DNA from: Mesorhizobium sp. B1-1-8
Lineage (GTDB): Bacteria > Pseudomonadota > Alphaproteobacteria > Rhizobiales > Rhizobiaceae
Assembly: GCF_006442795.2 (NCBI RefSeq)
Contig: NZ_CP083956.1
Coordinates: 1,364,001 to 1,428,000, forward strand
Length of the DNA stretch: 64,000 nt
Direction of reading: 5' to 3'
Positions within the stretch are counted from its first letter, which is position 1. Every line of letters begins with the position of its first letter. The notes under the pieces were generated by a model. It worked only from the letters and a program-made list of their open reading frames with translations, made no database searches and was not told the origin of the DNA. Of the stretch, positions 44,551 through 54,343 are shown one piece after another. The translations under genes were made by a program, and so were the position numbers.

Positions 44551-45537
44551 ATGAACAAGGTCGATCGCGATATCGCCAACCTGCCCGACACGACGGTGTC
44601 GGTGAAGGAGAAATTCGGCTTCGATTCCAAGATGATCGTGCCGGCCTATTCGGCGGCGACGGAACATGTGCCGGATGTCGACCCCGACTATCTGTTCGAC
44701 AAGGGCACGACATTGGCGATCCTCGCCGGCTTCGCCTACAACCGCCGCGTCATGGTCTCGGGCTATCATGGAACCGGCAAATCGACGCATATCGAGCAGG
44801 TCGCCGCGCGCCTCAACTGGCCCTGCGTGCGCGTCAACCTCGACAGCCATGTCAGCCGTATCGACCTCGTCGGCAAGGACGCGATCGTGGTCAAGGAAGG
44901 GCTGCAGATTACCGAATTCCGCGACGGCATCCTGCCCTGGGCCTACCAGCACAATGTCGCGCTGTGCTTCGACGAGTACGATGCCGGCCGCCCGGACGTG
45001 ATGTTCGTTATCCAGCGCGTCTTGGAATCATCGGGCCGCCTAACGCTGCTCGACCAGAGCCGGGTCATCCGTCCGCATCCGGCGTTCCGGCTGTTTGCGA
45101 CAGCCAACACGGTCGGGCTGGGCGACACCACCGGTCTCTATCACGGCACGCAGCAGATCAACCAGGCGCAGATGGACCGCTGGTCGATCGTCACCACGTT
45201 GAACTACCTGCCGCATGACAACGAAGTGAACATCGTGCTGGCCAAGGCCAAGCACTACCGCGACAGCAAGGGCAAGGACATCGTCAACAAGATGGTGCGC
45301 GTCGCCGATATGACGCGCTCGGCCTTCATCAACGGCGACCTGTCGACGGTGATGAGCCCGCGCACGGTGATCACCTGGGCCGAGAATGCGGAGATCTTCG
45401 GCGACATCGGCATGGCGTTCCGGCTGACCTTCCTCAACAAGTGCGACGAACTGGAGCGTTCGCTGGTGGCTGAATTCTACCAGCGCGCCTTCGGTCAGGA
45501 ACTGCCGGAATCGGCGGCGAATGTCGTGCTGGGCTAA
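44551..45537 (+). CDS. cobS: Aerobic cobaltochelatase subunit CobS
   Basis: 328 residues from the ATG at 44551 ([15 protein letters not shown]); the frame is open further upstream but runs through a repeat. AAA+ ATPase with Walker [12 protein letters not shown], Walker B CFDEYDAG and sensor [14 protein letters not shown]. With CobT and CobN it inserts cobalt into hydrogenobyrinic acid diamide. It precedes cobT by 11 bases. Confidence 0.95.
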   Translation: MNKVDRDIANLPDTTVSVKEKFGFDSKMIVPAYSAATEHVPDVDPDYLFDKGTTLAILAGFAYNRRVMVSGYHGTGKSTHIEQVAARLNWPCVRVNLDSHVSRIDLVGKDAIVVKEGLQITEFRDGILPWAYQHNVALCFDEYDAGRPDVMFVIQRVLESSGRLTLLDQSRVIRPHPAFRLFATANTVGLGDTTGLYHGTQQINQAQMDRWSIVTTLNYLPHDNEVNIVLAKAKHYRDSKGKDIVNKMVRVADMTRSAFINGDLSTVMSPRTVITWAENAEIFGDIGMAFRLTFLNKCDELERSLVAEFYQRAFGQELPESAANVVLG

Positions 45538-45548
45538 GCAGAGGCTCG

Positions 45549-47447
45549 ATGGCGGGTCCAGGCGACAACACGCGCAACAAGCCGAAGACGGGGTCTGAAG
45601 CCGACAGCTTCAAGCGCGCCGTCAGCGTCTGCATGCGCGCCATCGCCGGCGACAAGGATCTCGAAGTCGGCTTCGCCAAGGACCGGCCGGCGCTTGCCGG
45701 AAACCGTGCCCGTTTGCCTGAACTGCCGAAGAAGGCCTCTGCGGCCGATATCGCCATCACCCGCGGTATCGGCGATTCCATGGCGCTGAAGCGCGCCTGT
45801 CACGATGCGCGCATCCACACCAGACTGGCGCCGGAAGGCAAGCTCGCGCGGGCTGTTTTCGACTCGGTCGAGCAGGCGCGCGTCGAGGCGATCGGCAGCC
45901 GCGCCATGCAGGGCGTCGCCGACAATATCGGCTCGATGCTCGAGGACAAATACGCCAGGGCGAACCTCGTCGACGTCAAGGACAAGGCCGACGCGCCGCT
46001 CGAGGAGGCGCTCGCGCTGATGGTGCGCGAAAAGCTCACCGGTCGCGCAATCCCGAAGAGCGGCGAGCGGCTGGTCGATCTGTGGCGCCCCTGGGTCGAG
46101 GACAAGGCAGGCGCCGATCTCGACGGGCTGTCGGCCAAGCTCGACGACCAGCAGGCTTTCGCCCGCGTCGTGCGCGACATGCTGGTCTCCATGGAAATGG
46201 CCGAGGAGCTCGGCGACGACCAGGAAACCGAGGACACAGAGGACAACGACGAGAACGAGCAGCAGGGCGAGGAGCAGAGCGAAGAGGGCGGCGAGGACGA
46301 TTCCGGCTCCGAGCAGTCGCAGTCCGAGGATGCCGAAGCGTCCGCCGACGAGGAAGATACGGCCGAGACGGAAGCAACCGACGCTACGTCCGACGACCTC
46401 TCCGACGAGGACGATTCCGACGCCGAGACGCCGGGCGAGGCGCGCCGCAATGACAATCCGTTCCTCAACCTGCCCAAGGAAATCGATTACAAGGTCTTCA
46501 CCACCGCCTTCGACGAGACGGTCGGTGCCGATGATTTGTGCGAGGAAGAGGAACTCGACCGGCTGCGCGCCTTCCTCGACAAGCAGCTTGCCAACCTCTC
46601 CGGCGTCGTCGGGCGACTGGCGAACCGGCTGCAGCGCCGCCTGATGGCGCAGCAGAACCGCTCCTGGGATTTCGACCTGGAAGAAGGCTATCTCGATCCG
46701 GCGCGCCTGGTACGCGTCGTCATCGACCCGATGCAGCCGCTGTCCTTCAAGCAGGAGCGCGACACCAAGTTTCGCGACACGGTGGTGTCGCTGGTGCTCG
46801 ACAATTCGGGCTCGATGCGCGGCCGGCCGATCACGGTCGCCGCTACCTGCGCCGATATCCTGGCGCGCACGCTGGAGCGCTGCGGCGTTTCGGTGGAGAT
46901 CCTCGGCTTCACCACCCGCGCCTGGAAGGGCGGGCAGGCGCGCGAGAAATGGCTGAAGGACGGCAAGCCGCCGAATCCCGGCCGCCTCAACGATTTGCGC
47001 CATATCATCTACAAGTCCGCCGACCATCCGTGGCGGCGGGCGCGGCGCAATCTCGGCCTGATGATGCGCGAGGGCCTGCTCAAGGAAAACATCGACGGCG
47101 AGGCGCTGCTTTGGGCGCACAACCGGCTGATCGGGCGGCCGGAGCAGCGCAAGATCCTGATGATGATCTCCGACGGCGCGCCGGTCGACGATTCGACGCT
47201 GTCGGTCAATCCCGGCAACTATCTGGAACGGCATCTGCGCGCGGTGATCGAGCTGATCGAGACGCGCTCGCCGGTGGAGCTTTTGGCCATCGGCATCGGC
47301 CATGACGTCACCCGCTACTATCGCCGCGCCGTCACCATTGTCGACGCCGAGGAGCTGGCCGGCGCCATGACCGAGCAGCTCGCTTCGCTGTTTGGCGAGG
47401 AAAGCGCGCGCGATACGCGGCGCGGCGGCATGCGGCGCGCCGGATGA
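45549..47447 (+). CDS. cobT: Aerobic cobaltochelatase subunit CobT
   Basis: 632 residues, as expected. After the N-terminal [14 protein letters not shown] region there is a very acidic stretch (about 220-300, [16 protein letters not shown]) and then a VWA domain with MIDAS motif [12 protein letters not shown] (about 415-426). It forms the two-tiered ring with CobS. The long antisense frame opposite it is a codon-bias shadow. Confidence 0.95.
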   Translation: MAGPGDNTRNKPKTGSEADSFKRAVSVCMRAIAGDKDLEVGFAKDRPALAGNRARLPELPKKASAADIAITRGIGDSMALKRACHDARIHTRLAPEGKLARAVFDSVEQARVEAIGSRAMQGVADNIGSMLEDKYARANLVDVKDKADAPLEEALALMVREKLTGRAIPKSGERLVDLWRPWVEDKAGADLDGLSAKLDDQQAFARVVRDMLVSMEMAEELGDDQETEDTEDNDENEQQGEEQSEEGGEDDSGSEQSQSEDAEASADEEDTAETEATDATSDDLSDEDDSDAETPGEARRNDNPFLNLPKEIDYKVFTTAFDETVGADDLCEEEELDRLRAFLDKQLANLSGVVGRLANRLQRRLMAQQNRSWDFDLEEGYLDPARLVRVVIDPMQPLSFKQERDTKFRDTVVSLVLDNSGSMRGRPITVAATCADILARTLERCGVSVEILGFTTRAWKGGQAREKWLKDGKPPNPGRLNDLRHIIYKSADHPWRRARRNLGLMMREGLLKENIDGEALLWAHNRLIGRPEQRKILMMISDGAPVDDSTLSVNPGNYLERHLRAVIELIETRSPVELLAIGIGHDVTRYYRRAVTIVDAEELAGAMTEQLASLFGEESARDTRRGGMRRAG

Positions 47448-47496
47448 TAGTGCTGTCGGCCCTACGATCCCTGAAAGCGGCAGCGCCGCGACAAAT

Positions 47497-49275
47497 TCAG
47501 CGGACTCTGTAAAGCTCGACCGGCTCGCCGGCGGTCGAGGCGACCGGTTCCAGCCAGTCGGGCACGTCTCCACGCAGCAGCTGCGCTGCAAGGCCCGTCG
47601 GACCCTCCTTGGCCAGCGACATCTCTTCCGTGTCGCCGCGGCAGATAGCGACCAGTCCGACATGTTCGCGCGCGATAATGGCGCGGGCAACATCCTCGGC
47701 TCCCGTGAAGGCGTCGAGCATGGCGAGATTGCCGCCGACATTGCGATGATAGGGACCGGCCAACGCCCGGTGGCCGGTAAACAACAAGATGGCCGAGCCG
47801 AGATTGGAAGACGCAAGCACCGTGGTCGCCGGCGTTGCGGCAAGGTCGACGAAGTCAGCGGCCTTGCCGCAACTCAGCGCATGATCGGCATCTGAGTTGA
47901 CCTGTCCGGGCGCCTTCTGGACCGCGGACTGCGCGGCGACCGCGACACCGGCCCAGGTCGCGTTGAGCGAGACCAGCCACGCCGCGGCGATGCGGGCGGA
48001 GAGGCGCCATGACTGTGCGGCACTCGCCTTGAGACGTGTTCTGGCAATCCAGGCCGAGAGCGGCAGCACCGCGAAGGCGACCGAAAAGGTGGAGCCGCGC
48101 ACCTGCCAGAGGCTGACGCCGAAGGCGACGATGAGAAGGATTGCGGCGAGTATTTCCTCGCGATGCAGCCGGCGGCTCCGGAGTTGAAAGCCAATCAGAA
48201 GCAGCGCGACAAAGGGCGTCACATAGCGCGACGCCATCAGCTTCGGCTGATTGACGGCTACGCTGAGGAAGGGCTGCGCCTCGACCACGTCGTTCAGCCA
48301 ATATGCGCGAAGACGCTGGTCGATACCCGCATAAGGCGATGCCAGACATTGCGGAAAGAACACGATCGCAACAGCCGCGACCGCGACCGCCAACGCCAGC
48401 ATCCAGGCAGCCCGCGTCTTCACCGTGGATCGCCCGGACAGGCCGGCGATCGCCGCGAGGCCGAAACCGGAGAGCGCCGCGATAACGAACTGAACCGCCG
48501 AGAAGGCGTCGCATTGGACCGTATTCCAGGCCGAGGGGCGTATGGTTGCGACGAGGACCACCAGCGCCACCACGGCAAAGCCGAGGCCGAAGGCACGCGC
48601 GGTCAGGCGCTCGTTTTCATCGAGGATGCAGACGACGGCAACGCAAATGCCAAGTGCCGCCACATAAGGAGCGGTCTCCATGCCGACGGCGAGCGTGATC
48701 CCCGCGCAGAGGCCCGACAGAAGCGCCGCAGGGCGCCAGAAGGGCGCTTCCATCAAAAGCCAAAGGCTGGTCGTGGTCAGAAGAAGCTGGACATTGTGAT
48801 GGTCGAGCGTGCCGGGGCTGAAAATGCCGAGGAAAAAAAGCGCCGCGGTCGACAGGACGAGCGACGGCATCGCCACGTTGGCGCCGGCGAAACGCTGCGA
48901 GGCACGCATGATGACGAATATGGTCAGGCCGTAGAGGAAGAGCGGCCAGATGATCTGCGCAGCCCTTTCGGCGGTGGCCGTGCTGGCCCCCAGCGCATCG
49001 AAGGCCAGGATGATCAGGGCAATGGGCGTGTCGACAAGCCGCGACCAGTGCATGACGAAGCCGCCCGCCAGGCCCATCCTGTATTGATGAAGATCGAACC
49101 AGCCCTGGCCGCCGAGCAGGTCGCGGACCTCGACCAGCCGCAGCATGCTGTCATTGTCGGCGCCATAATCCGCCAGCGACGGAAAGCCGGATGTCGCGTT
49201 GATCGCCAGCACGACCAGCGTGGCGCAGAACGCCAGCAGGAGATCGTTTTTCCAACTGGTGCCCTGCGTGATCAT
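47497..49275 (-). CDS. Polytopic membrane protein, possibly a GT-C type glycosyltransferase
   Basis: 592 residues with about 11-13 membrane helices and a C-terminal soluble region (~110 residues). The first loop has ADNDSMLRLVEVRDLLGG and HQYRMG / HWSRLVDTPIAL, an acidic motif placed like the catalytic DxD of GT-C enzymes such as STT3 or ArnT. I cannot assign a donor or acceptor. It follows the spermidine synthase-like gene on the same strand, 90 bases apart, and converges on cobT. Confidence 0.6.
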   Translation of the reverse strand: MITQGTSWKNDLLLAFCATLVVLAINATSGFPSLADYGADNDSMLRLVEVRDLLGGQGWFDLHQYRMGLAGGFVMHWSRLVDTPIALIILAFDALGASTATAERAAQIIWPLFLYGLTIFVIMRASQRFAGANVAMPSLVLSTAALFFLGIFSPGTLDHHNVQLLLTTTSLWLLMEAPFWRPAALLSGLCAGITLAVGMETAPYVAALGICVAVVCILDENERLTARAFGLGFAVVALVVLVATIRPSAWNTVQCDAFSAVQFVIAALSGFGLAAIAGLSGRSTVKTRAAWMLALAVAVAAVAIVFFPQCLASPYAGIDQRLRAYWLNDVVEAQPFLSVAVNQPKLMASRYVTPFVALLLIGFQLRSRRLHREEILAAILLIVAFGVSLWQVRGSTFSVAFAVLPLSAWIARTRLKASAAQSWRLSARIAAAWLVSLNATWAGVAVAAQSAVQKAPGQVNSDADHALSCGKAADFVDLAATPATTVLASSNLGSAILLFTGHRALAGPYHRNVGGNLAMLDAFTGAEDVARAIIAREHVGLVAICRGDTEEMSLAKEGPTGLAAQLLRGDVPDWLEPVASTAGEPVELYRVR

Positions 49276-49365
49276 GCTGGTCGCGATGCCCTGGATGTTT
49301 TTCGCGATCCTGGACCATCGGCCGTAACAAACAGTAAAGCCGGCGGAATATCGTGCGGTGACGGC

Positions 49366-50052
49366 CTATCGCCCTGCGTTGGTGGCAATCCAGATGACAT
49401 GGCGGGCACCGCGCTTGCCGTGGGCGCGCGTGCTGATCTCCTCGACCACGAAGCCCGCCTGCTTCAGCCGCCGCGTGAATCCGGCATCGGGCCCTTGCGA
49501 CCAGACCGCGAGCACGCCGCCGGGCTTCAATGCCGCGCGGGCCATGGTCAGGCCGGCCGCGTCGTAGAGCGCGTCGTTGCCTTTGTAGACGATGCCTTCG
49601 GGACCATTGTCGACGTCGAGCAGGATGGCGTCCCACACATCCGAGCCGATAATTTGCGAGCGGATAATTTGCCCGACATCGGCCTCACGGATGGTGACGC
49701 GGGGATCGTCGAGGCAGCCTTCGAAGATCGCGGCCATCGGGCCGCGCGCCCAGGCAACGACCGCGGGGACCAGTTCGGCGACGGTGACCGCCGCGTCGCC
49801 GCCAAGCGCGGCAAGCGCGGCGCGCAGCGTAAAACCCATGCCAAGCCCGCCGATCAGGATTTTTGGCTGCTTGTGGCCGGCGATCCGTTCGCAGGAAAGC
49901 CTGGCGAGTGCCTCCTCCGAGCTGCTGAGGCGGCTGTTCATCAGCTCATTGGCGCCCAGCATGATCGAGAATTCGGCGCCGCGCCGCTTCAGGCGCAGTT
50001 CCCGGGCGCCGTCGGGCGTCTTTGCCGAGTCAAGCTGGACCCAGGGGATCAC
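49366..50052 (-). CDS. Spermidine synthase-like SAM/dcSAM-binding protein
   Basis: 228 residues. Motif I ILIGGLGMGFTLRAAL, AELVPAVVAW, and LLDVDNGPEG followed by PGGVLAVWS give the spermidine synthase-like Rossmann fold; the full decarboxy-SAM and putrescine site is not obvious, so it may be a methyltransferase-like relative. The start lies 3 bases after the yhhQ stop. Confidence 0.8.
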   Translation of the reverse strand: MIPWVQLDSAKTPDGARELRLKRRGAEFSIMLGANELMNSRLSSSEEALARLSCERIAGHKQPKILIGGLGMGFTLRAALAALGGDAAVTVAELVPAVVAWARGPMAAIFEGCLDDPRVTIREADVGQIIRSQIIGSDVWDAILLDVDNGPEGIVYKGNDALYDAAGLTMARAALKPGGVLAVWSQGPDAGFTRRLKQAGFVVEEISTRAHGKRGARHVIWIATNAGR

Positions 50053-50055
50053 GGC

Positions 50056-50736
50056 CTAGGTTGCCAGCGCCGGCTGGCTCCAGCGCGCGGCGAGCAGCCG
50101 GTAGGGGATGAGCGCCACCACTGCGATAATCAGCTTGACCGAGAGGTCGCCGAGCGCCCAGGACACCCAGCGCATCGTCTCGACCGGCAGCACCCCCATC
50201 AGCGGCGCCGTCTCCAGTGCGAATGCGTCGTTTGGGCCGGCGAAGGCGAAAGCGGCGGAAAAGGCGACACCGAAGAAAACCATGGTGTCGAAGACCGAGC
50301 CGGCCAGCGTGCCGACGATCGGCGCGCGCCACCAGCTCTGCCGGCGCAGCCGGTTGAACACGGTCACGTCGAGCAATTGCGCGATCAGGAAGGCGGCCCC
50401 GGAAGCGGCAGCGATGCGCACCAGCCGGTCGGCGGCGGTCTGGAATTCGATCAGGCCGTGGCGGAACAGGAAGGGCGGCACCAGGATCGAGCAGATCACC
50501 GCCGTCATGAAGCCGACGAACACCACCTTGCGGGCCACGGCCGGGCCGTAGCGACGGTTGGCAAGGTCGGTGACCAGGAAGGAGAACGGGTAGGTGAAGG
50601 CGCCCCAGGTCAAAAGGTCGGCCAGCGACAGGCCGCCGATCTGCCCCTGCATCGGGAACTGCACCAGAATGTTCGATGCCACGACGACGAGCGCCATGGC
50701 GGCCACGAAGGGCAGGTATCGCGAAAGGAAGTTCAT
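50056..50736 (-). CDS. yhhQ: Queuosine-precursor transporter, VUT family (YhhQ)
   Basis: 226 residues, about six membrane helices. Family features: VVVASNILVQFP at the start, LTWGAFTYPFSFLVTDLANRRYG in part, and ASGAAFLIAQLLDVTVFN in part. YhhQ imports preQ0 or preQ1. A likely preQ1-I riboswitch overlaps the start codon (50731-50763). It heads a probable operon with the spermidine synthase-like gene. Confidence 0.88.
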   Translation of the reverse strand: MNFLSRYLPFVAAMALVVVASNILVQFPMQGQIGGLSLADLLTWGAFTYPFSFLVTDLANRRYGPAVARKVVFVGFMTAVICSILVPPFLFRHGLIEFQTAADRLVRIAAASGAAFLIAQLLDVTVFNRLRRQSWWRAPIVGTLAGSVFDTMVFFGVAFSAAFAFAGPNDAFALETAPLMGVLPVETMRWVSWALGDLSVKLIIAVVALIPYRLLAARWSQPALAT

Positions 50737-50763
50737 TTTTTTATCCTGGGTAATGGAACCAGC
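50731..50763 (-). promoter_or_regulatory. Candidate preQ1-I riboswitch over the yhhQ start
   Basis: On the minus strand the leader reads CTGG-TTCCATTAC-CCAG, then GATAAAAAAATGAAC. CTGG/CCAG would form P1, the A-rich tail would lie in its groove, and loop TTC could pair with GAA of the tail to form the pseudoknot. The layout resembles known 34-base class I preQ1 aptamers, and the gene type is a known preQ1 target. The Shine-Dalgarno AGGA overlaps the 3' side of P1, fitting translational control. The 4-bp P1 is short; covariance is needed. Confidence 0.45.
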
Positions 50764-50873
50764 CGAGCGTCATGCCGGATCGCGCTCGCTTCGTTCGAGC
50801 ACCGGATCGTTCCGAATACGCTGTGCGGCTTCGGTCCGGCGCTCAGGCGGTCGTCCCCCGCCTGAAAGTCAGG

Positions 50874-51170
50874 TCAGGCGGCGGGCTGCTCGGCGAGCTT
50901 CTTGGCGATCTGCTTCTTCAAGAGGCGCGCGCGCTGCGACAGCTCCTTGGCATCGGCCTTGGCCAGGAACGCATCGAGGCCGCCGCGATGCTCGACCGAA
51001 CGCAGCGCGTTGGCCGAAATGCGCAGGCGCACATTCTGGTTCAGCACTTCGGAAATCAGCGTCACATTGACCAGGTTCGGCAGGAAGCGGCGCTTGGTCT
51101 TGTTGTTGGCATGGCTCACATTGTTGCCGGTCTGGACTGCCTTGGCAGTGAGCTCGCAGGTACGGGACAT
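50874..51170 (-). CDS. rpmB: 50S ribosomal protein L28
   Basis: 98 residues: [29 protein letters not shown] (in part) with the typical L28 start, then [32 protein letters not shown] in part. Single-gene unit with a convergence-free upstream region; standard alphaproteobacterial length. Confidence 0.96.
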   Translation of the reverse strand: MSRTCELTAKAVQTGNNVSHANNKTKRRFLPNLVNVTLISEVLNQNVRLRISANALRSVEHRGGLDAFLAKADAKELSQRARLLKKQIAKKLAEQPAA

Positions 51171-51357
51171 TTGGTCTAACCTTCAGTTCTAAACCTGCCA
51201 AACCATTCTGCCCGCGCCGGGCGGCGCGCGGTCTCGGTCAGGCGGCCTTTGGAAAAGTTGGCGTTCCATAGTTGCATTTCGCCAGCACGTCAAGCTCCGG
51301 CGCATGCGCGCGGCCAGGGGACGCGTTCCATATAAAGGCCGGAATTCATCCTATAAG

Positions 51358-51371
51358 CCCTTCGCGAAGGG
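51358..51371. promoter_or_regulatory. Perfect 14-bp palindrome upstream of the DUF3108 gene
   Basis: CCCTTCGCGAAGGG, 59 bases before the ATG at 51431, in a promoter-sized gap of 260 bases. It could be an operator; no regulator is known to me for this site. Confidence 0.35.
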
Positions 51372-51430
51372 ATATGCCAGGCTGGAGCATAGCGTTTCCG
51401 GCCGAACGGACCAAGGATTTGCTGCCCGCC

Positions 51431-52222
51431 ATGCTTCGCCCCTCACATGCATTCGCTGTCCTGCTTGCCGTTGCTGTGCCGACGACAGGCTTCGCCGCCG
51501 CCTCGCCGCAATCGTTCAAGGGCGAATATACGGTGTCGTTCCTCGGCCTTTCGGTGGCCCGGGCGTCGTTTTCGAGCCGTTACGAAGGCGACAGCTATAC
51601 GATCAACGGCACCGTCTCCGCCGCTGGGCTCGCAAGGATCTTCGACGACACCAAGGGCACGATCTCGTCGAAAGGCACGATCGTCGGCGCGCAGATGCGG
51701 CCGCAGGTCTTCCGGGCCGACTATACGTCCGGCAAGAAGGCCTCGGTGGTCGACATCCGTTTCGCCAACGGCGCGGTCACCTCGACCCAGGTCATTCCGA
51801 CGCCGGGCAAGCGCGATCCCAGGAACTGGGTGCCGATCGGCGACGGCGACCTGAAATCGGTGCTCGATCCGATGGCGGCGACCGTCATCCACGCCGACAG
51901 CCTCGACAAGGTCTGCGGCCGAACGGTCAAGTTCTATGACGGCGAAATGCGCGCCGATCTGACGCTGACCTATGCCTCGAAAGGCTCGATCTCGGTGAAG
52001 GGCTACAAAGGCGATACGGTGACCTGCAAGATGGGCTTCGAGCCGGTGGCGGGCTATCGCAAGGGCCGCAAGGCGCTGAATTTCCTCAAGGACAAGAGCC
52101 GCATGATGGTGACGTTTGCACCGCTCGGCCAATCCGGCATATATGCGCCGATCCGCGCCACAGTCGGGACCCAGATCGGTCCGCTGACGATCAGCGCGGG
52201 ACGGTTCGAAGCAGCAGATTAG
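51431..52222 (+). CDS. Exported DUF3108-family protein
   Basis: 263 residues from the ATG at 51431, with a signal peptide (MLRPSHAFAVLLAVAVPTTG, cleavage near FAA, about residue 24). The mature part is beta-rich with YTVSFLGLSVARASF, a DUF3108 hallmark (sugar-tail or lipid-export linked domain of unknown function). A single disulfide may form between the two late cysteines (VCGRT and VTCKM). Confidence 0.82.
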   Translation: MLRPSHAFAVLLAVAVPTTGFAAASPQSFKGEYTVSFLGLSVARASFSSRYEGDSYTINGTVSAAGLARIFDDTKGTISSKGTIVGAQMRPQVFRADYTSGKKASVVDIRFANGAVTSTQVIPTPGKRDPRNWVPIGDGDLKSVLDPMAATVIHADSLDKVCGRTVKFYDGEMRADLTLTYASKGSISVKGYKGDTVTCKMGFEPVAGYRKGRKALNFLKDKSRMMVTFAPLGQSGIYAPIRATVGTQIGPLTISAGRFEAAD

Positions 52223-52250
52223 GCGCCGCGGCGCGCCGCCGGGGACGATT

Positions 52251-53138
52251 ATGGGGCGCGCAACACTGATCGGGTTCTCGGCTGTCGCCATGTGGGCGCT
52301 GCTGGCGCTGCTCACCGATGCCTCGGGGCAGGTGCCGCCTTTCCTGCTGTCGGCTATCACCTTTGCCATCGGCACTTGCGTCGGGCTTGCAGCGCGGCTG
52401 GTCATGCCGGCTGCCGCCAAGGGTCAGAAAATTCCTCGCCAGGTCTGGGTGATCGGCATTGCCGGCCTGTTTGGTTACCACTTCTTCTACTTCACCGCCT
52501 TGCGCAACGCGCCGGCCGTCGAGGCGAGCCTGATCGCCTACCTGTGGCCGCTGCTGATCGTGCTCGGCTCGGCGCTGATGCCGGGCGAGAAGCTGGCCTG
52601 GAACCATGTCGTCGGCGCGCTGCTCGGTCTTGCCGGCACTTTCCTGATCGTCACCAAGGGCGGCGGGCTCGCCTTCAATGCGCGCTATGCCTTCGGCTAT
52701 GCGATGGCCGGCGTCTGCGCGCTTTTGTGGTCGTCCTATTCGCTTTTGTCGCGGCGCTTCCCTTCGGTGCCGACCAGCATCGTCACCTGGTTCTGCGCAG
52801 CCACATCGGCGCTTTCACTCGTGTGCCATCTGCTGCTGGAAAAGACGGTTCTGCCTGATGGGCCCGGCCAATGGCTTGCCGTGCTCGGGCTCGGGCTGAT
52901 GCCGGTGGGCGCTGCCTTCTATGCCTGGGACATCGGCGTCAAGCGCGGCAACATCCAGGTGCTGGGGGCGGCTAGCTATGCCGCGCCGCTGCTCTCGACG
53001 CTGGTGCTGATCGCGGCGGGCGTCGCCGAGCCGTCGCTGCGCATCCTCGCCGCCTGCGTGCTCATCACCGGCGGCGCCGCGCTCGCGGCGAAGTCGCTGC
53101 TGCTGCGCAAGCCGGCTGCCGGCGGGGCCGGCGCATGA
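52251..53138 (+). CDS. EamA/DMT-family exporter (YddG-like)
   Basis: 295 residues with ten predicted helices and two EamA repeats. Features: SAVAMWALLALLT, the FGYHFFYFTALRNAPAVEASLIAYLWPLL segment (in part) typical of YddG-type amino acid exporters, and AALLSTLVLIAAG-like helix 9. Substrate not provable. The last four bases (ATGA) start the next gene. Confidence 0.87.
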   Translation: MGRATLIGFSAVAMWALLALLTDASGQVPPFLLSAITFAIGTCVGLAARLVMPAAAKGQKIPRQVWVIGIAGLFGYHFFYFTALRNAPAVEASLIAYLWPLLIVLGSALMPGEKLAWNHVVGALLGLAGTFLIVTKGGGLAFNARYAFGYAMAGVCALLWSSYSLLSRRFPSVPTSIVTWFCAATSALSLVCHLLLEKTVLPDGPGQWLAVLGLGLMPVGAAFYAWDIGVKRGNIQVLGAASYAAPLLSTLVLIAAGVAEPSLRILAACVLITGGAALAAKSLLLRKPAAGGAGA

Positions 53139-53806
53139 TGCCGTTTGCGGGCGGCATCGAGGCCAACGCCAATGCGACGCTGCTGTTTTCGGTGGCCGCC
53201 GCGGCCATCTACACGCTTGCGCTCGAACTGTCGCCCCGGCTCGCCCGCTCGGCGGCAAAGACGCTCGCGGTCGCCTTGCTGGCGGCGCTTGCCTTCATGC
53301 AAGGCGGCCCGGTGCTGCTGGTCGCTGCTTTGGCGCTCAGTGCCGTCGGCGATGCCTTTCTCTCGCGCGACGGCGAAAAAGCCTTCCTCGGCGGGCTGGC
53401 GAGCTTCCTTGCCGCGCATATTGTTTACATCGCGCTGTTCGTGAATGCCAGCAGCGGCATCGGACGGCTCACCGCCGAATCGTGGCGCGGCGCGATCGCG
53501 TTGGCGATGCTGATGTTCGGCATAATCATGCTGGCTGCTTTGTGGCGCCGCGTCGGCCCTGCCTTGCGCATCCCGATCGCCGTCTATGTCGCGGCAATCC
53601 TTGCCATGGGCATTTCCGCGCTCACCACGAGCTATCCCTGGGCTATCGCCGGCGCGGTGCTGTTCATGGCTTCGGACGGGCTGCTGGCGGCGGAACGGTT
53701 CCTGCTCGCCGCGATCTCGCAGCACCGCGTCTGGATGCGCTATGCGATCTGGGTGCTCTACTACACAGCTCAGCTGGCAATCACCCTGGGGTTCCTGTTG
53801 AGCTAG
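53135..53806 (+). CDS. YhhN/TMEM86-family lysoplasmalogenase-like protein
   Basis: 223 residues with about seven to eight membrane helices. Signature acidic motifs: ALSAVGDAFLSRD and FMASDGLLAAERF, as in TMEM86B/YhhN. Members cleave the vinyl-ether bond of lysoplasmalogens; the natural role in this bacterium is unclear. It overlaps the exporter stop by 4 bases. Its TAG stop is in the flank of a repeat. Confidence 0.85.
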   Translation: MMPFAGGIEANANATLLFSVAAAAIYTLALELSPRLARSAAKTLAVALLAALAFMQGGPVLLVAALALSAVGDAFLSRDGEKAFLGGLASFLAAHIVYIALFVNASSGIGRLTAESWRGAIALAMLMFGIIMLAALWRRVGPALRIPIAVYVAAILAMGISALTTSYPWAIAGAVLFMASDGLLAAERFLLAAISQHRVWMRYAIWVLYYTAQLAITLGFLLS

Positions 53807-53907
53807 AGCGTTTCACCGTTTCACGGAAACGGCGAAACACTCTATCTGTTCGTTTTCACGCAATTCCGGACGGAAAACCGTGTCACACTTTTCCTGGAAT
53901 TGCTCTA
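53804..53907. repeat. Palindromic intergenic repeat between convergent genes
   Basis: About 104 bases bounded by TAGAGC and GCTCTA, with internal dyads (CGTTTC..GAAACG and TTTTCC / GGAAAA around 53828-53895). Its two ends supply the TAG stops of the YhhN-like gene and of the convergent DUF985 gene. Confidence 0.75.
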
Positions 53908-54333
53908 AGCAGTTCCCGGCCGCCAGCCGGGCTCGGCCAGCTCAAAGGCGGCGAAATCGAAGCCCGGGGCCACCGTGCAGCCGACCAGCGTCCATTCGCC
54001 CAGGCTGCGCGCCGATTGCCACCAGCCGGCCGGCACGACGATCTGCGGCCGTTCGCCCGCGCTGAGAGCCGTGCCCAACACCTGTTCGATGACGTTGCTG
54101 CCTGGCTCGTGCATGGCGAGCGCCAGCGGCGCGCCGGCATAGAAATGCCAGACCTCTGCAGCGTCCTTGACCCGATGCCAGGCCGAAAGCTGGCCGCGCT
54201 CGAGCAGGAAATAGATCGCGGTCGAGTGGCCGCGCGCGCCTGCCTCGCCGTCGCGAAAAGTCTCGGCATACCAGCCGCCCTCGGGATGCGGCTTGAGATC
54301 GAGCGTTGCGATGATTTCGGCGGCGCTTGTCAT
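53905..54333 (-). CDS. Cupin-type DUF985 protein
   Basis: 142 residues. Cupin_5 motifs: LKPHPEGGWYAETF, AIYFLLERGQLSAWHRVKDAAEVWHFYAG (in part) and VVPAGWWQSA. A small beta-barrel with a likely metal or ligand site (His, Glu); natural ligand unknown. It starts 10 bases after the GloB-like gene stop, same operon. Confidence 0.88.
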   Translation of the reverse strand: MTSAAEIIATLDLKPHPEGGWYAETFRDGEAGARGHSTAIYFLLERGQLSAWHRVKDAAEVWHFYAGAPLALAMHEPGSNVIEQVLGTALSAGERPQIVVPAGWWQSARSLGEWTLVGCTVAPGFDFAAFELAEPGWRPGTA

Positions 54334-54343
54334 TCAGAGGCGC

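Noticed and set aside
45534..47843. A 769-codon open frame on the minus strand opposite cobT
   Set aside because: CobT is unmistakable on the other strand (VWA motif, acidic stretch); the antisense frame is a codon-bias shadow.
48163..50865. A 900-codon open frame on the plus strand
   Set aside because: It is antisense to the membrane protein, spermidine synthase-like and yhhQ genes, is rich in Arg, Gly, Asp and His as GC-rich shadows are, and shows no domain.
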